Counted from the stretch's first letter, positions 21,940 through 33,704 are shown. The stretch is DNA of 64,000 nt from Taudactylus pleione (GCA_031769625.1 JAUIMM010000113.1:14418501-14482500), one strand, 5' to 3'. Numbers and translations: made by a program. The notes: generated by a model not told the origin, from the sequence alone.

Positions 21940-23560
21940 CGTTCGACATTTCGACCATCTGCTTCCTGACTGCATCCTCTTGCTGGAACCCCATGCTTCA
22001 ACACAGCCATTTTTCCTCAGGGATCTGACAGTGGGGAGTGACACTTTAAATTAAAATAATTTTATTAGGGTAATGCAGCATTTAACTTGTGAATAAATAG
22101 TAATAACATGGACGGGTTCCTACATCCACAGTCAGATTCTGTATAGATCCAGCTTGGTGACGAGGCATGTGGGACAGACCCTTAGCACCGGATTTACCAG
22201 GACCCCTACACAAAGCTACATCACCAGCGTGGGGGGGACACTGTGACATATGTGAACTGGGGGCACTACACTGTGTTTAACACATTTATGGTGCTGGGAG
22301 TATTTACACATTGTACTTGTTAATTAAATCACCAGTGTATCCTATTGTCAATTTTATTGGTAGGGTGCTCCCACAATTTGCCCTGGGGTCCCACACAGAC
22401 CTTAATCTGGCCCTGCAGACACTCTCAGAAATATGTCAGGACTTCAAAATAAAATATATTGCAAAACTGTTCCATTCACTCTCCCCTACAACACCGCAGT
22501 ATATTATCCCTGGTTCAGGCTTAGCAACGTTATAATGCATGAATTATCGGGGACATAAGCAAGCGGTCTCTCAGCTGTCTTATCTGTAATCTGATCGCTC
22601 CTTTTAACATGAAACAAGAGAGACAATATAGATCTTGGTGCAGCTGTCAGAGATCCAGGATTTGCTGCACTATGTAACCTCATGGTGAAGCACAGTGTCC
22701 TATATTACAGTACTATTTCCAAGACACTTTTTTTTTTTTTTTTTTCTTTTTGTCTTTACGTGGAATGCATGAAAATGAATTTCACTGAGTTATTGCACTG
22801 TCAAGGTTTTATTGCATTGTATTTGCATGAAGGGGGCCACGTATATTTGAAAGCTAGTGCTTGTGGGCTGAATAACTAATAAAAGTGATGTCATGCAGTT
22901 GTGTCTGGTGAAGGCCATAAAAAAAGAAAAAAACAAAAACATTTGATCCTATGGGAATTTAGTAAATCTATTGGTAGCTACAAATTTCCACTTTACTGAA
23001 AGCCAGCAGTGGAAACATCGAATGCCTACTTATACTGCATTATTTAGGGACAATTCGCACAGCGCACGGAAATCCGTATTTTTGCCTCTATGCGGCACAG
23101 TATCATAGATGCTGTCAAATCTGCACTGTCCATACGCTCCATTTCATAAACTTCATTTATTGCCTGCCCCAGGCCTATACTTGGTACAAATCTGAAAACA
23201 GATGTATTTACGCATATGCACAACTTTGCATAGTTTAATGCATATATCAGTAAGCACTGTATTTTATTTTATTTAAAAACAGCTATTTTGTTAGCTGCAT
23301 TTTTTGTTTTTGTAAATAAACTGCAAATATCAGTCCTACACATGGTAACTGGAATAGCAGACAAATAAACTAAACAAGCTTTTGTGGCTGCAGATAAAAT
23401 GCTATGAGAAATGCTATGGGGTATTGGCATGCGAGTTCCATGAACCGGCACAATTTTGGCTGTAGATTTGAAGCAGCAATAATTTAAAAGGCAAAACAAG
23501 CCTATAAATTTGTAGCCTTATTGCAATGATTGCACCGGGTCACATAATTGCCATGTTACA
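21940..23560. other. Non-coding stretch with a hAT remnant
   Basis: Around 22183-22415, CACCGGATTTACCAGG and TAATCTGGCCCTG look like the two ends of a decayed hAT MITE. The rest shows nothing recognisable. Confidence 0.35.
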
Positions 23561-23852
23561 TTTTCCCCCAGGGCCGTAACTAATTGTGTGCGAGTGGTGC
23601 CGTCGTGCAGGGCCCTGCCCCATGGCTCCTGCATGTATGGTGCCTGGGACAGCACCCTGCAGCCAGTAGCATGGCTGCCGGGCTAAGGGATGCTCCAGTA
23701 GGCAGTCTGTGGGTCTGCGTGGAGTGTCCTTAGGATGCTCCGGCAATGCTCTGCCTCCTAGAGCTGCCTCCCCCCATCCCAGACAAGACGTCATGATGTC
23801 ACGGGTATAGGATGCCAGCACAGAGCAGCAAAGAACCATGTTCCGGCCTTGT

Positions 23853-24344
23853 GTATCCTTATGGGGCCTTTTTCATCTATAAATATTTGTGGCATATTCC
23901 ACCCCAAAAACGCCTGTTTTCTGTGGATACCTGCAAATATTAAGCATCACCCCAATGTACGAAGGAGGGACCGCAGCAGATATTTCCGATATCATCTGAG
24001 CTCACTTCATGTCCAACAACAGCCACAACCAAAGCTGTCAGATTTACCTTTGTATTCCAGAGTTTGACCCCCCCCCCCTGCTAATGCCATCTGAAGATGG
24101 CGTCAGCCGTTATAGTCTATGGGCTACACATTGCAAGATTTACCTCTCTGGAACCCTCTTCGGCAATGGCCGCTGCACATGTGACTTCGTATGTCCATGA
24201 GTCCTGATAGAGACAGTGAGGCGACCACTGATGCCGCTGCTTCACTCTGAGCACATCGCAGGGATGTCCTTACATGCGGTATTTGATACATTCGGGCAGC
24301 ATAATCATTATACTGCAATGTGATTATTGGTAAATGGGCCCCTA
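23853..24344. mobile_element. MITE with GGGGCCCATTTA end
   Basis: The right end GGTAAATGGGCCCCTA and the left end ATGGGGCCTTTTTCATC are inverted copies. Internal phrases match 260-613. A CAGGGCCGTAACTA hAT-type end lies just upstream (about 23570). Non-coding. Confidence 0.55.
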
Positions 24345-24956
24345 TGTGTTTTATTCCCCCCCCCCCATATCTACATTCAGTTTGTTGTGTACTGTAATTC
24401 TTATTTCAGATTTGTTTGTTCCCACTGATCCATTGGTAGAATTTAATATGCTGGACAGAGGGACTTACCCTACTTTATTACATCATTCACCACGGATAGG
24501 AAGTATCTCTAACAAGCGATATATGTCACGTTATACTGTTCCTATGTGTATTTCTTGTACAGTGCTTTGAGAACTTTGAGGCCTTAAAATTAAAAGATAA
24601 TAATTATTAATATAAAATGTATATATAGTTGGCTTTGCTGATTGGTCTTTTCACATTCTGGGAGCACAGGACAATGTTCTCACTTGCACTTAAATGGACA
24701 CATTTCATATTCAGCTCTTTCTCTCCTTCTTGCTGACTGTTCCATTTTGCAACACATGAAGATAGAACATTCCAATCTGAGGTGGCTGCTAACGAGCTGG
24801 ATTTATTTAGCGTCTATACTGTATACTACATTTTGTTCAGCAAAATAACTGCTCTATATACATTTTATATACAGTATGTATTGGATATGTACGTGGTATT
24901 TTAAGTATAATATTTCTACAGTGCATACAGATCATAAATATAAAAAAATATATATC
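24345..24956. other. AT-rich non-coding stretch
   Basis: No gene recognised. It forms the left flank of the Tc1 element. Confidence 0.4.
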
Positions 24957-25177
24957 CAGTCAGGTGCATAAATATTGGGTCATTGACAGAATTTTCATAT
25001 TTTGGCCTCTATTCACCACCACAATGGCTTTGAAATTAAACAAACAAGATGTGCTTTAACTGCAGACTTTCAGATTTAATTTGAGGGTAATTACATCCAA
25101 ATCAGGTGAACGGTGTAGGAATTACAACTGTTTCGATATGTGCCTCCCACTTTTTAAGGGGCCAAAAGTAATGGGAC
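24957..25177. repeat. Left terminal inverted repeat of the Tc1 element
   Basis: 221 bp. It contains the block 25041-25083, which on the plus strand reads the same as 26481-26523 in the right repeat. Confidence 0.92.
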
Positions 25178-25297
25178 TATCAACTCAAAAGCTATTTCAT
25201 GGACAGGTGTCGGCTATTCCCTCATTATTTCATTATCAATTAAGCAGGTAAAAGGTCTGGAGTTGATTCTAGGTGTGACATTTGGATTTGGAATCAG

Positions 25298-26353
25298 TTG
25301 CTGTCCACTCTCAATATGAGATGCAAAGAGCTGTCACTATCAGTGAAGCAAGCCATCATTAGGCTGAAAAATCAAAACAAGCCCATCAGAGAAATAGCAA
25401 AAACATTAGGTGTGGCCAAATCAACTGTTTGGAACATTCTTAAAAAGAAAGAATGCACCGGAGAGCTCAGCAAAACCAAAAGACCTGGAAGACCACGGAA
25501 AACAACTGTGGTGGATGACAGAAGAATTATTTCCCTGGTGAAGAAAAACCCCTTCACAACAGTTGGCCAAATCAAGAACACTCTCCAGGAGGTAGGTGTA
25601 TATGTGTCAAAGTCAACAATCAAGAGAAGACTTCACAAGAGTGAATATAGAGGGTTTACCACAAGATGTAAACCATTGGTGAGCCACAAAAACAGGAAGA
25701 CCAGATTAGAGTTTGCCAAACAACATCTAAAAAAGCCATTACAGTTCTGGAACAACATCCTATGGACAGATGAGACAAAGATCAACTTTTACCAGAGTGA
25801 TGGGAAGAGAAGAGTATGGAGAAGGAAAGGAACTGCTCATGATCCAAAACATACCACCTAATCAGTGAAGCATGGTGGTGGTAGTGTCATGGCGTGGGCA
25901 TGTATGGCTGCCAATGGAACTGGTTCCCTTGTATTTATTGATGATGTGGCTGCTGACAAAAGCAGCAGAATGAATTCTGAAGTGTTTCGGGCAATATTAT
26001 ATGCTCATATTCAGTCAAATGATTCAGAACTCATTGGACGGCGCTTCACATTGCAGATGGACAATGACCCGAAGCATACTGCAAAAGCAACCAAAGAGTT
26101 TTTTAAGGCTAAAAAGTGGAATGTTATGCAATGGCCAAGTCAATCCCCTGACCTGAATCCGATTGAGCATGCATTTCACTTGATGAAGACAAAACTGAAG
26201 GGAAAATGCCCCAAGAACAAGCAGGAACTGAAGACATTTGCAGTAGAGGCCTGGCAGAGCATCACCAGGGATGAAACCCAGCGTCTGGTGATGTCTATGC
26301 GTTCCAGACTTCAGGCTGTAATTGCCTGCAAAGGATTTGCAACAAAGTATTAA
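25298..26353 (+). pseudogene. Tc1/mariner transposase, one premature stop
   Basis: The frame runs 351 codons, normal for Tc1 transposases (about 340), and is broken only by TAA at 25859-25861 (codon 188). A first helix-turn-helix (about residues 12-50) is followed by an AT-hook-type GRPR (64-67), a second helix-turn-helix (about 85-115), then the catalytic domain. The catalytic acids are D158 (WTDET), D255 (QMDNDPKH) and E290 (SPDLNPIEH), with 34 residues between the last two: DD34E. The typical GGSVMAW motif follows the stop. Met7 (25316) may be the true start, since the sequence from there reads like other family N-termini. The stop is probably one base change from TCA. The protein would bind the terminal repeats and cut and insert the element at TA. 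Confidence 0.93.
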
Positions 26354-26386
26354 AAAGTGAAAGTTAGATTTAGGATTGTTTAGTTT

Positions 26387-26607
26387 GTCCCATTACTTTT
26401 GGCCCCTTAAAAAGTGGGAGGCAAATATAGAAACCGTTGTAATTCCTACACCATTCACCTGATTTGGATGTAATTACCCTCAAACAAGATGTGCTTTAAC
26501 TGCAGACTTTCAGATTTAATTTGTTTCATTTCAAAGCCATTGTGGTGGTGAATAGAGGCCAAAGTATGAAAATTCTGTAAATGTCCCAATATTTAGGCAC
26601 CTGACTG
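26387..26607. repeat. Right terminal inverted repeat of the Tc1 element
   Basis: 221 bp. Outside the flipped block, the outermost 84 bp differ from the left arm at about five positions. The block 26481-26523 is identical to the left block but not inverted. Confidence 0.92.
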
Positions 26608-26609
26608 TA

Positions 26610-27290
26610 TATAGATTAATATAATGATACTTTGTAACCTGGTAGCTTTGCAACCTTTTTGCAACATCGAGAAACTGAAATGGGAAAAAATGTGTAAGCA
26701 TATATGGAATTGTCTCTAAGTTTTTACTCGCTGCCAACTGGATGTTTTACTAGAGAAATTCCAAGGGCTCACGGCAGTGACTGTAAGCAGCTATGTGATC
26801 TGTACCCAGCACCTTCACCTTATCCAGTAAGTGCGACACCACTGCTTGCTGCATGATCAATGGACCTGTGGCAGGAGGGCTGGTAGTGATGGACTCTATA
26901 CTGTAATATGTGTGTTGTTTTTTTTTGTATGACTACATTCTTCCAGAGTGCGTGTTATACATGTGCCTTTCACAGCAGCTTTCTGCAGTCATTGTAGTCT
27001 ATGGCTTTTGCTGCTGCATCTAGGAAGAAGTAGGATATTTTATATGACCAAGCATTGAAAGATGCAGGGCTAGGAGGAAAACTGAGTGATGCATGTCTAC
27101 TGTTAAATGGAGAACTTTATACTGTCCTCAGTCCTTGTAGATGGTGGTAGAAACAGAGTGCTGATAAGCACAGGGACCCCATGATCATTGCTCCTCGATC
27201 ACAGTGGCAGGTGTGTTGGTTGTAGTAGGAGAAAGCAATAGACGTGTTGAGTCATCCATCACTTTGCTGCACTTCCGTCAGTAAATTAGC
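26610..27290. other. Non-coding stretch
   Basis: No gene or repeat recognised. Confidence 0.4.
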
Positions 27291-27296
27291 TGCAGC

Positions 27297-27660
27297 CAGG
27301 GTTGGACTGGGGTATGAAAGGCCCACAGGGGGAATACAATGGTAGGAGCACACCACAAGGAAGCGGTGTGGCCAGCCTATTGTGGGCATGTGCCTGAGAG
27401 TGTTGCTATGTCCGCCATATTATACAGAGAGCATTGCAGTAACTGCCATATAATACAGTGAGCAGCACAGTGACCACCATATAATACAGTGAGCAGCACA
27501 GTGACCGCCATATAATAGTGAGCAGCACAGTGACCACCATATAATAGTGAGCAGCACAGTGATCGCCATATAATACAGTGAGCATGGAAGTGAACCCAAA
27601 TGCCACCGTACTTTAGTGCACCATATGCCCCAAGATGCCATTTTCCCCACAGTGCTCCTA
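27297..27660. mobile_element. Possible hAT end with tandem repeat
   Basis: CAGGGTTGGACTGG at 27297 is a hAT-type end. It is followed at 27412-27588 by about six copies of a 32-35-bp unit (GCCATATAATACAGTGAGC...). The other end of the element was not found. Open frames of 66-107 codons on the minus strand come from the tandem repeat. Confidence 0.45.
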
Positions 27661-27664
27661 TAAA

Positions 27665-28820
27665 AAATACAAAATCAAAATGATAGACAGACACAGACAT
27701 ACATGACAGTCACAGCTGAGCTTCCTGATGCCTGCAGTGTGCTGTGCAGATATGCCGGGGAGCTTTTCCAGGTCCTTTTTCCTCCAGTCACACCGCAGTA
27801 ACTCCTCACCTCGTGGCTGGAGTCTCTGGTAGGCGGGGGCGGTCTTCTTCTGTTGTGCAACTTCTTAAAATGATGAGGGGAACAAGGTAAAGCAATAAAA
27901 GTTCCTTCTATCCACAGCAGCACAAGAATAGTGTGTATCAGCAGTTATCAGGGAATGTGTGGGCAGTCCCGGGAGGCGACTAGACTTCCGAATTGTATCC
28001 TCTGCACAATGCACCACTATGGTGTGTGCCCGTGATCGCGACCTGCTAAGCCCAGCACCTTTACAGAAAGGGACAGTGCCTAGAGGCAGTGGGACCCACA
28101 GAGAAATTACCCTGTTTCCTGGTGGGCACATGCGCTCGGCATGAATTCACAGGCGGTGATCGCTACACCGCAATTTTGCCACCCAAGGGACACTGCGGCC
28201 CGCGTGTGGGGACGGTACCCGACATGTTTTATCGGGAACATTAATTAAATTGTTTCTCCCAATTACAGCATACGTTTGTCTGGTATGCAGAGTTATTCCG
28301 CAAAGTATGTGCCAGGTTCTGTTACTACTTCTGTACTAAACCTACAGGAAGAAACCTCATCTCTGGTGGAAATTATACTTTCACAAGATTTAGGGCTTCT
28401 CTATTGATAAATCCAAAGTACATAACTGTATATTGGGAAGAAGTACTAAATCTTGGAGAGAGAGAAAGTACCAACTTTCCGACCGACTCTTAACTCTAAT
28501 TTTAAAGACTCTGTTCCAGATCCTGTTGAATCCCTCTTGGGGAAACTCTGAAAAGAAGCCCATAGGCTTCTATTAGGCCATGCCTACTGGGTCCAAGCTC
28601 TGGAAAGCTTTCCTCTCCGGTGCTTGGTGCAGATGATAAATGCGGTCAAACCTCAGAAAATTGAATTTTCTAAGGTTTGACCACATTTTTGAGCATAGTG
28701 CATCCCGGCCATTGTCACATTCTTTAGAGAGGTGGTGGGATTCTGTCTTACCAAGATAATATTATTTCTGGTCTAAGCTTATTGTCACTACATCCAAAGG
28801 CCTTGCAGACCCAACAAACA
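27665..28820. other. Non-coding stretch
   Basis: No gene recognised. A short inverted repeat (AAACCTCAGAAAATTGAATTT) with a downstream partner lies near 28648-28680. Confidence 0.4.
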
Positions 28821-28826
28821 CCACAT

Positions 28827-29205
28827 TTAGGGGGTCATTCAGAGTCTGTCGTGAGCGCTCGCAACCGGCTCGATGTTGTCCCACTGGGCATGCGCACGAC
28901 GGAGCCGGCTCCGTTGTGCGCATGAGCGAGACCCGGCTAGCGACGGACGCTCCGTCACCAGGGGTCCGGCAGCAAACGGGGCGAGCTGTCGATGGTGAGT
29001 GACAGCTCGCCCCGTTTGGGAGGCGGGCAGGGGCGTACCTGCCCAAACGGAGGTGTTCCCGCAGCAACGCTTGCCGTTTGGGGGCGGCCCCACTGACATC
29101 ATTGCTGATGTCAGTGGGCAGGTTCCTGCTCAATCAGAGCAGGAAGCTCCCTGGGGCTTACGAGTGCCCAGAACCAACCTTAGGGTCTGGTCGTAAGCCC
29201 CATTT
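28827..29205. mobile_element. Hairpin-rich MITE with GGGGTCATTCAGAG end
   Basis: The left end GGGGGTCATTCAGAG matches the CTGATTCAGA family. The interior is a series of hairpins: around 28975-29018 (AACGGGGCGAGCTGTC and complement), 29093-29117 (TGACATCA...TGATGTCA), 29125-29142 and 29158-29198. GC-rich frames of 123, 87 and 65 codons here are incidental. The organisation resembles 59907-60452. Confidence 0.6.
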
Positions 29206-29868
29206 AATCTTCTTGGTGTCACACGTTCTCCCATCAAGCTATACAAGTGGTGTGTCAACATCCATCCATAAACCATTCAGTTTTAAATAAAGTTGCACTG
29301 TTCATAGTTAACCTGACAGTACAGCGATTACCTACCACAGATCTTATAATTCAGTAACCTTAGGCATACTCTTAAAAACAGTGGCGCTGAGAGGGGGAGC
29401 AGGTGGTAATTACCCAGACCAGGCTTGTTTAAGATGCCTGGACCAGCTGTGCAGTGGGAAGTATGCGCCCCCCCCCCCCTTTCGGTTTGTACAGTGGCAC
29501 GCATAGTAGCTTTCTTTAATTTGTTAGGTGGGAGTGGCCACATCCCAGGATTTTTGCCTCCCCCATCACCTGGGCCTGTTATTGCTCTCTACTGCCCTGC
29601 TTAACGATACACAACCTGTGACATTTATCAGCATCACTTGCTCTTTAACGTGATTTTTCTATAATTGTGACTGGGGAAACATTTAGGGTAGATAGGCCCC
29701 AATATAAATTACCCTTGAATATTTTTACACTTCATGCAACTTAAAAAGGGATTAATGTGGAATATTAGCATTCTGAAACCATCATACCATGTATTCCACC
29801 TGGATCTCCTAGGTAAGGGTGTAGAAACAGTGACACACAAATACAACTTTGTTTTAGAACTCTTAAGC
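29206..29868. other. Non-coding stretch
   Basis: No gene recognised; short repeat remnants only. Confidence 0.4.
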
Positions 29869-29975
29869 CAGGAGTGGACAATAAGCGCTTTGGTATTTGG
29901 CCATGCTAAAACTTTTGCAAGGCATGCTGGGATGTGTAGTTCACAAGCCGGAGGGCTGCTTATCGCCCACCCCTG
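29869..29975. mobile_element. Short hAT-like MITE, 107 bp
   Basis: Left CAGGAGTGGACAATAAGC; right end reverse complemented CAGGGGTGGGCGATAAGC. Internal GGCATGCTGGGATGTGTAG is a phrase also seen near 54680. The target duplication is not convincing. Confidence 0.6.
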
Positions 29976-30015
29976 TTAGAAGTGGTGTCTACACTTTAAA
30001 CATCACATGTTCTTT

Positions 30016-31578
30016 TCTATACTAATATAAGAACCTTGTGTCTGTATGTATGTTCTCAGATGGCGCAAAAACTCTTGCACTGATTATCATTTTGCAGTGT
30101 AAACTCCTAGAAATAACCTGCACATTGTTTCATCTTGATCCATCAAGTTAAAGCTGAGCAATAACAATAACAAAACTTTACATCATCAATGCAAGAGATG
30201 GGTGTGGCACCATGCGCTCCGCCAGTAAGGGGTGGAGGGAGAGTTGCTTTGGGCCTGCGTTCACTAGAATAGGATAGGCTACATAGCAGTCTGTGCCAGG
30301 GCACACAGTGACATTGGTGTGAGTGGTGGGTGAATAGGATACATAGCAGTCTGTGCACAGGGCACACAGTGACATTGGTGTGAGTGGTGGGTGAATAGGA
30401 TACATAGCAGTCTGTGCCAGGGCATACAGTGACATTGGTGTGAGTGTGGGTGAATAGGCTACATAGCAGTCTGTGCCAGGGCACACAGTGACATTGGTGT
30501 GAGTGTGGGTGAATAGGCTACATAGCAGTCTGTGCCAGGGCACACAGTGACATTGGTGTGAGTGGTGGGTGAATAGGCTACATAGCAGTCTGTGCCAGGG
30601 CACACAGTGACATTGGTGTGAGTGGTGGGTGAATAGGCTACATAGCAGTCTGCACAGGGCACACAGTGACATTGGTGTGAGTGGTGGGTGAATAGGCTAC
30701 ATAGCAGTCTGTGCCAGGGCACACAGTGACATTGGTGTGAGTGTGGGTGAATAGGCTACATAGCAGTCTGCACAGGGCATACAGTGACATTGGTGTGAGT
30801 GGTGGGTGAATAGGATACATAGCAGTCTGTGCACAGGGCATACAGTGACATTGGTGTGAGTGGTGGGTGAATAGGATACATAGCAGTCTGTGCACAGGGC
30901 ACACAGTGACATTGGTGTAAGTGGTGGGTGAATAGGATAGGCTACATAGCAGTCTGTGCACAGGGCACACAGTGACATTGGTGTGAGTGGTGGGTGAATA
31001 GGATACATAGCAGTCTGTGCACAGGGCACACAGTGACATTGGTGTGAGTGGTGGGTGAATAGGCTACATAGCTGTCTGTGCACAGGGCACACAGTGACAT
31101 TGGTGTGAGTGTGGGTGAATAGGCTACATAGCAGTCTGCACAGGGCATACAGTGACATTGGTGTGAGTGTGGGTGAATAGGATACATAGCAGTCTGTGCA
31201 CAGGGCATACAGTGACATTGGTGTGAGTGTGGGTGAATAGGATACATAGCAGTCTGTGCACAGGGCACACAGTGACATTGGTGTGAGTGGTGGGTGAATA
31301 GGATAGGCTACATAGCAGTCTGTGCACAGGGCATACAGTGACATTGGTATGAGTGTGGGTGAATAGGATACATAGCAGTCTGTGCACAGGGCATACAGTG
31401 ACATTGGTGTGAGTGGATGGGTAAAGGCGCTGCTGCCACCAGTCTGTATAGCGCTGCTGGTCACGTGGGCCCCTCCCGCGACAGGGCCCCTATGCAAAGC
31501 AATACAACTAGAACACCTCATATAAAATCAATGTTGGCAGAAGCGATTCCATTGTGGGCTAACGCTGGTAACAGCTAG
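30016..31578 (+). mobile_element. Non-autonomous Helitron, copy 2
   Basis: It begins TCTATACTAATATAA, as copy 1 does, and ends AACAGCTAG followed by T, the standard Helitron 3' end. Left and right unique parts match copy 1 at 2879-3965. The middle contains 19 minisatellite units. It has no Rep/helicase gene. The base before the 5' end is T rather than A. Confidence 0.85.
30268..31425. repeat. Minisatellite inside Helitron copy 2, 19 units of variable length
   Basis: Each unit keeps the core CAGTGACATTGGT; 19 occurrences lie between 30301 and 31410. Units vary from about 50 to 66 bp because GGATAGGCTACATAG is shortened to GGCTACATAG or GGATACATAG, GTGAGTGGTGGG to GTGAGTGTGGG, and TGTGCACAGG to TGTGCCAGG or TGCACAGG. 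The minus-strand frames of 113-274 codons are artefacts of this array. Confidence 0.95.
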
Positions 31579-31579
31579 T

Positions 31580-32532
31580 GTTATTATAAACAGAAGTTCA
31601 TTTAAAACCTACAGCCAAATAACGCACATGACACCGTCTTTGGGGAAGTGCATTAAGCTGGCCGGCCACCCAATTACATATTCACTTGCGAGGTACCCAC
31701 TACGCGCTCTGTCATATATTATTTATTCATAACTCATCAAATCTCTGTTCTAAATTTGTAGGACCATTTACAACATCCTATAAAACATTTATAGATGTTA
31801 AACCGTATTTACCGTATGTTGTCACTAACTACTAACTACTAGGGGAATATTCTAGTATAATTATTTATAAACAACTTTTTTTTTTTTTTTTTGGGGAGTG
31901 TTAAAATCCTTGTTAAATATCTCTACACTTGAAAAGTTTAAAGGGTTTTTTTTTTATTTTTTTTTAACACCTCATTTACGAAACATTTTTCAGTTTTCTA
32001 CTTGCTACACACCCGCAAAGTTCATATCCTCACAGGAAGCGATTAACAAACTCCAAAATCCAGCCTTGGAGCCGCATAATTGCAGATTAATTTGCGCCAG
32101 GATGCGTCAGTCTATGGATGTGTGGAGCAAGATGGAAGAGTATAATTTCGTCCCCACGGAAGAGAGGAGGTGGATGTGATGAGGGCGTTATTTTTGAAGT
32201 ACAGGCTGCACCTGACTTTGGGTATTTTGAAGCAAAATCAATACTTGGCAGACTAGAAATGGCGCATTTTCAATGGAGTATTTTGTCGCATGTGTTTTAA
32301 TAGGACTAGTTATGCACAGGATACAGTCAGGAGAATGACACTCACTATGTAGAAAGTGAGTATGTCAACCTCACAATGTTGGCGCCGGGATCACGACACG
32401 TTTATCGGCATGTTTAAAGTTACAACACCCGCATGGTGTTCTAAGCTGGGAATTCAATTGTTGACTGGGAGCCCGTTCGTAATGGGCGGCCGACGGAGCT
32501 ATTCGGTTATTGCTCTGATCTGGCGTGGAAAC
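31580..32532. other. Non-coding stretch
   Basis: Poly-T runs at about 31877-31893 and 31948-31967. The 93-codon frame at 31898-32179 has no recognisable similarity. Confidence 0.4.
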
Positions 32533-32706
32533 GCGATGAGCTGGTATAATTCCGATGGTAGGCCAATAAAGTTGATAAAGCTGTGGTTCTAACACAACGA
32601 AACGCGTCAGTCCTGGTTGTGTTTCCTCTCCACCACTTTTCTATACCAAAGGAGTGCTATCTATATGGTTTATTGGCCTACCATCGGAATTATACCAGCT
32701 CATCGC
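32533..32706. repeat. Perfect 38-bp inverted repeat with loop containing CGAAACGCG
   Basis: GCGATGAGCTGGTATAATTC... at 32533-32570 is repeated as its exact complement at 32669-32706. The loop of 98 bp holds AACGAAACGCGTCAG (about 32596-32610), a motif common in amphibian dispersed repeats. Non-coding; the repeat family is not identified. Confidence 0.85.
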
Positions 32707-32709
32707 CAT

Positions 32710-33196
32710 ACCTGTGCCCAGGGGACCGGACCTTTTGCAGAGGCCTGCCAGCACTGCTAATTAGGACCCCTTATTCAAGTTGGACATTGGACTTGGTAAT
32801 TATTCTGTCTGGATTTATCCAAAACAATTGAGTATAAATACTCTTGGAACTCTATTCAACCTATAAGCACCCATGGAACATTTCTATATGGTGGATTGGA
32901 TGATGCTTCTTTAATTGTGTTTATATTGATTTTATTGGTACATGTTTACATATTATTAAATTATACTTCTGTGGAAATGTCAGATTAGCGCTGTGATTTG
33001 TGTATTTTCTGTATGTTTTATTATAGAGGTCTGACTAACCTCTTTATACAGCTACTTTCAATATAGAAATCTCACCCCATATTAGCACTCCTTCAGTATT
33101 GTTACTGTGTGTTTTTTGTGGATTATTAGTTTGTGTACTCTGCAAGGTGCTGCGGAACATTTGTGGCTTCATATAAATAAAGGATCTATAACCGAG
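32710..33196. other. Probable continuation of the dispersed repeat
   Basis: AT-rich, non-coding. It is likely the right part of the element carrying the inverted repeat at 32533-32706, but no end was identified. Confidence 0.3.
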
Positions 33197-33703
33197 ACTA
33201 TGGGCCTGATTTGGAGCTGAACGCTATTCCGATGTTCACACAGTTGAGCGATTATCCATGGTTTACGCATGCATCACAGCCGCATTGCGCACACACTGTG
33301 AATGAACTGCGCTCACTGTGAGGATTCACTCGCAATTGATGGACAGCAAGAGACCGTTTTGTGTGAGGTTACGGGGAGTTCCGGTCTAAACGCGGGCCTG
33401 TCGGAATAGTTTCCTGGGCATGTACTAGCCAGCGCCTGCGATTTTGCACACAGAACAAAAGCCCCAGCGTCTCCCCCCGTCCATCCCGAGTGACCATAGA
33501 CTCACTCAAAGAGTCGATGTTTTGAGAATCTGCGCCCAGTGCTGCGTTTGTGTACGCAGTTGTGGGCAGCTACGAGGGATCCGGTGCCTCCGGTCTCAAT
33601 ACAAATTCTGCCGGCTGATGCATTAGCATATTTTAGCAATTGCTAAGCGCCAAAATTCGCAAATGCGTTTGTATTAGTGTACAACCCTGAATCGGGCACA
33701 GTG
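33197..33703. mobile_element. MITE with GGGCCTGATTTGG / CCTGAATCGGGC ends
   Basis: The left ATGGGCCTGATTTGGAG and right ACCCTGAATCGGGCAC are imperfect inverted repeats of the CTGATTCAGA family. Non-coding. Confidence 0.55.
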
Positions 33704-33704
33704 T

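Larger units (their letters stand above)
24957..26607 (+). mobile_element. Tc1-type transposon, near complete
   Basis: The element is 1651 bp, flanked on the right by TA (26608-26609) and on the left by TC, presumably a mutated TA. The terminal inverted repeats are 221 bp each (24957-25177 and 26387-26607), beginning CAGTCAGGTGCATAAATATT. They agree at most positions, except that one 43-bp block is flipped (25041-25083 against 26481-26523). The inner ends of the repeats read GTCCCATTACTTTTGGCC and its complement. Between them is one transposase gene in the plus orientation. Tc1 elements move by cut-and-paste into TA; this copy is probably inactive because of its stop codon. Confidence 0.95.

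Noticed and set aside
30143..31521. Several minus-strand frames of up to 274 codons
   Set aside because: Artefacts of the minisatellite in Helitron copy 2.
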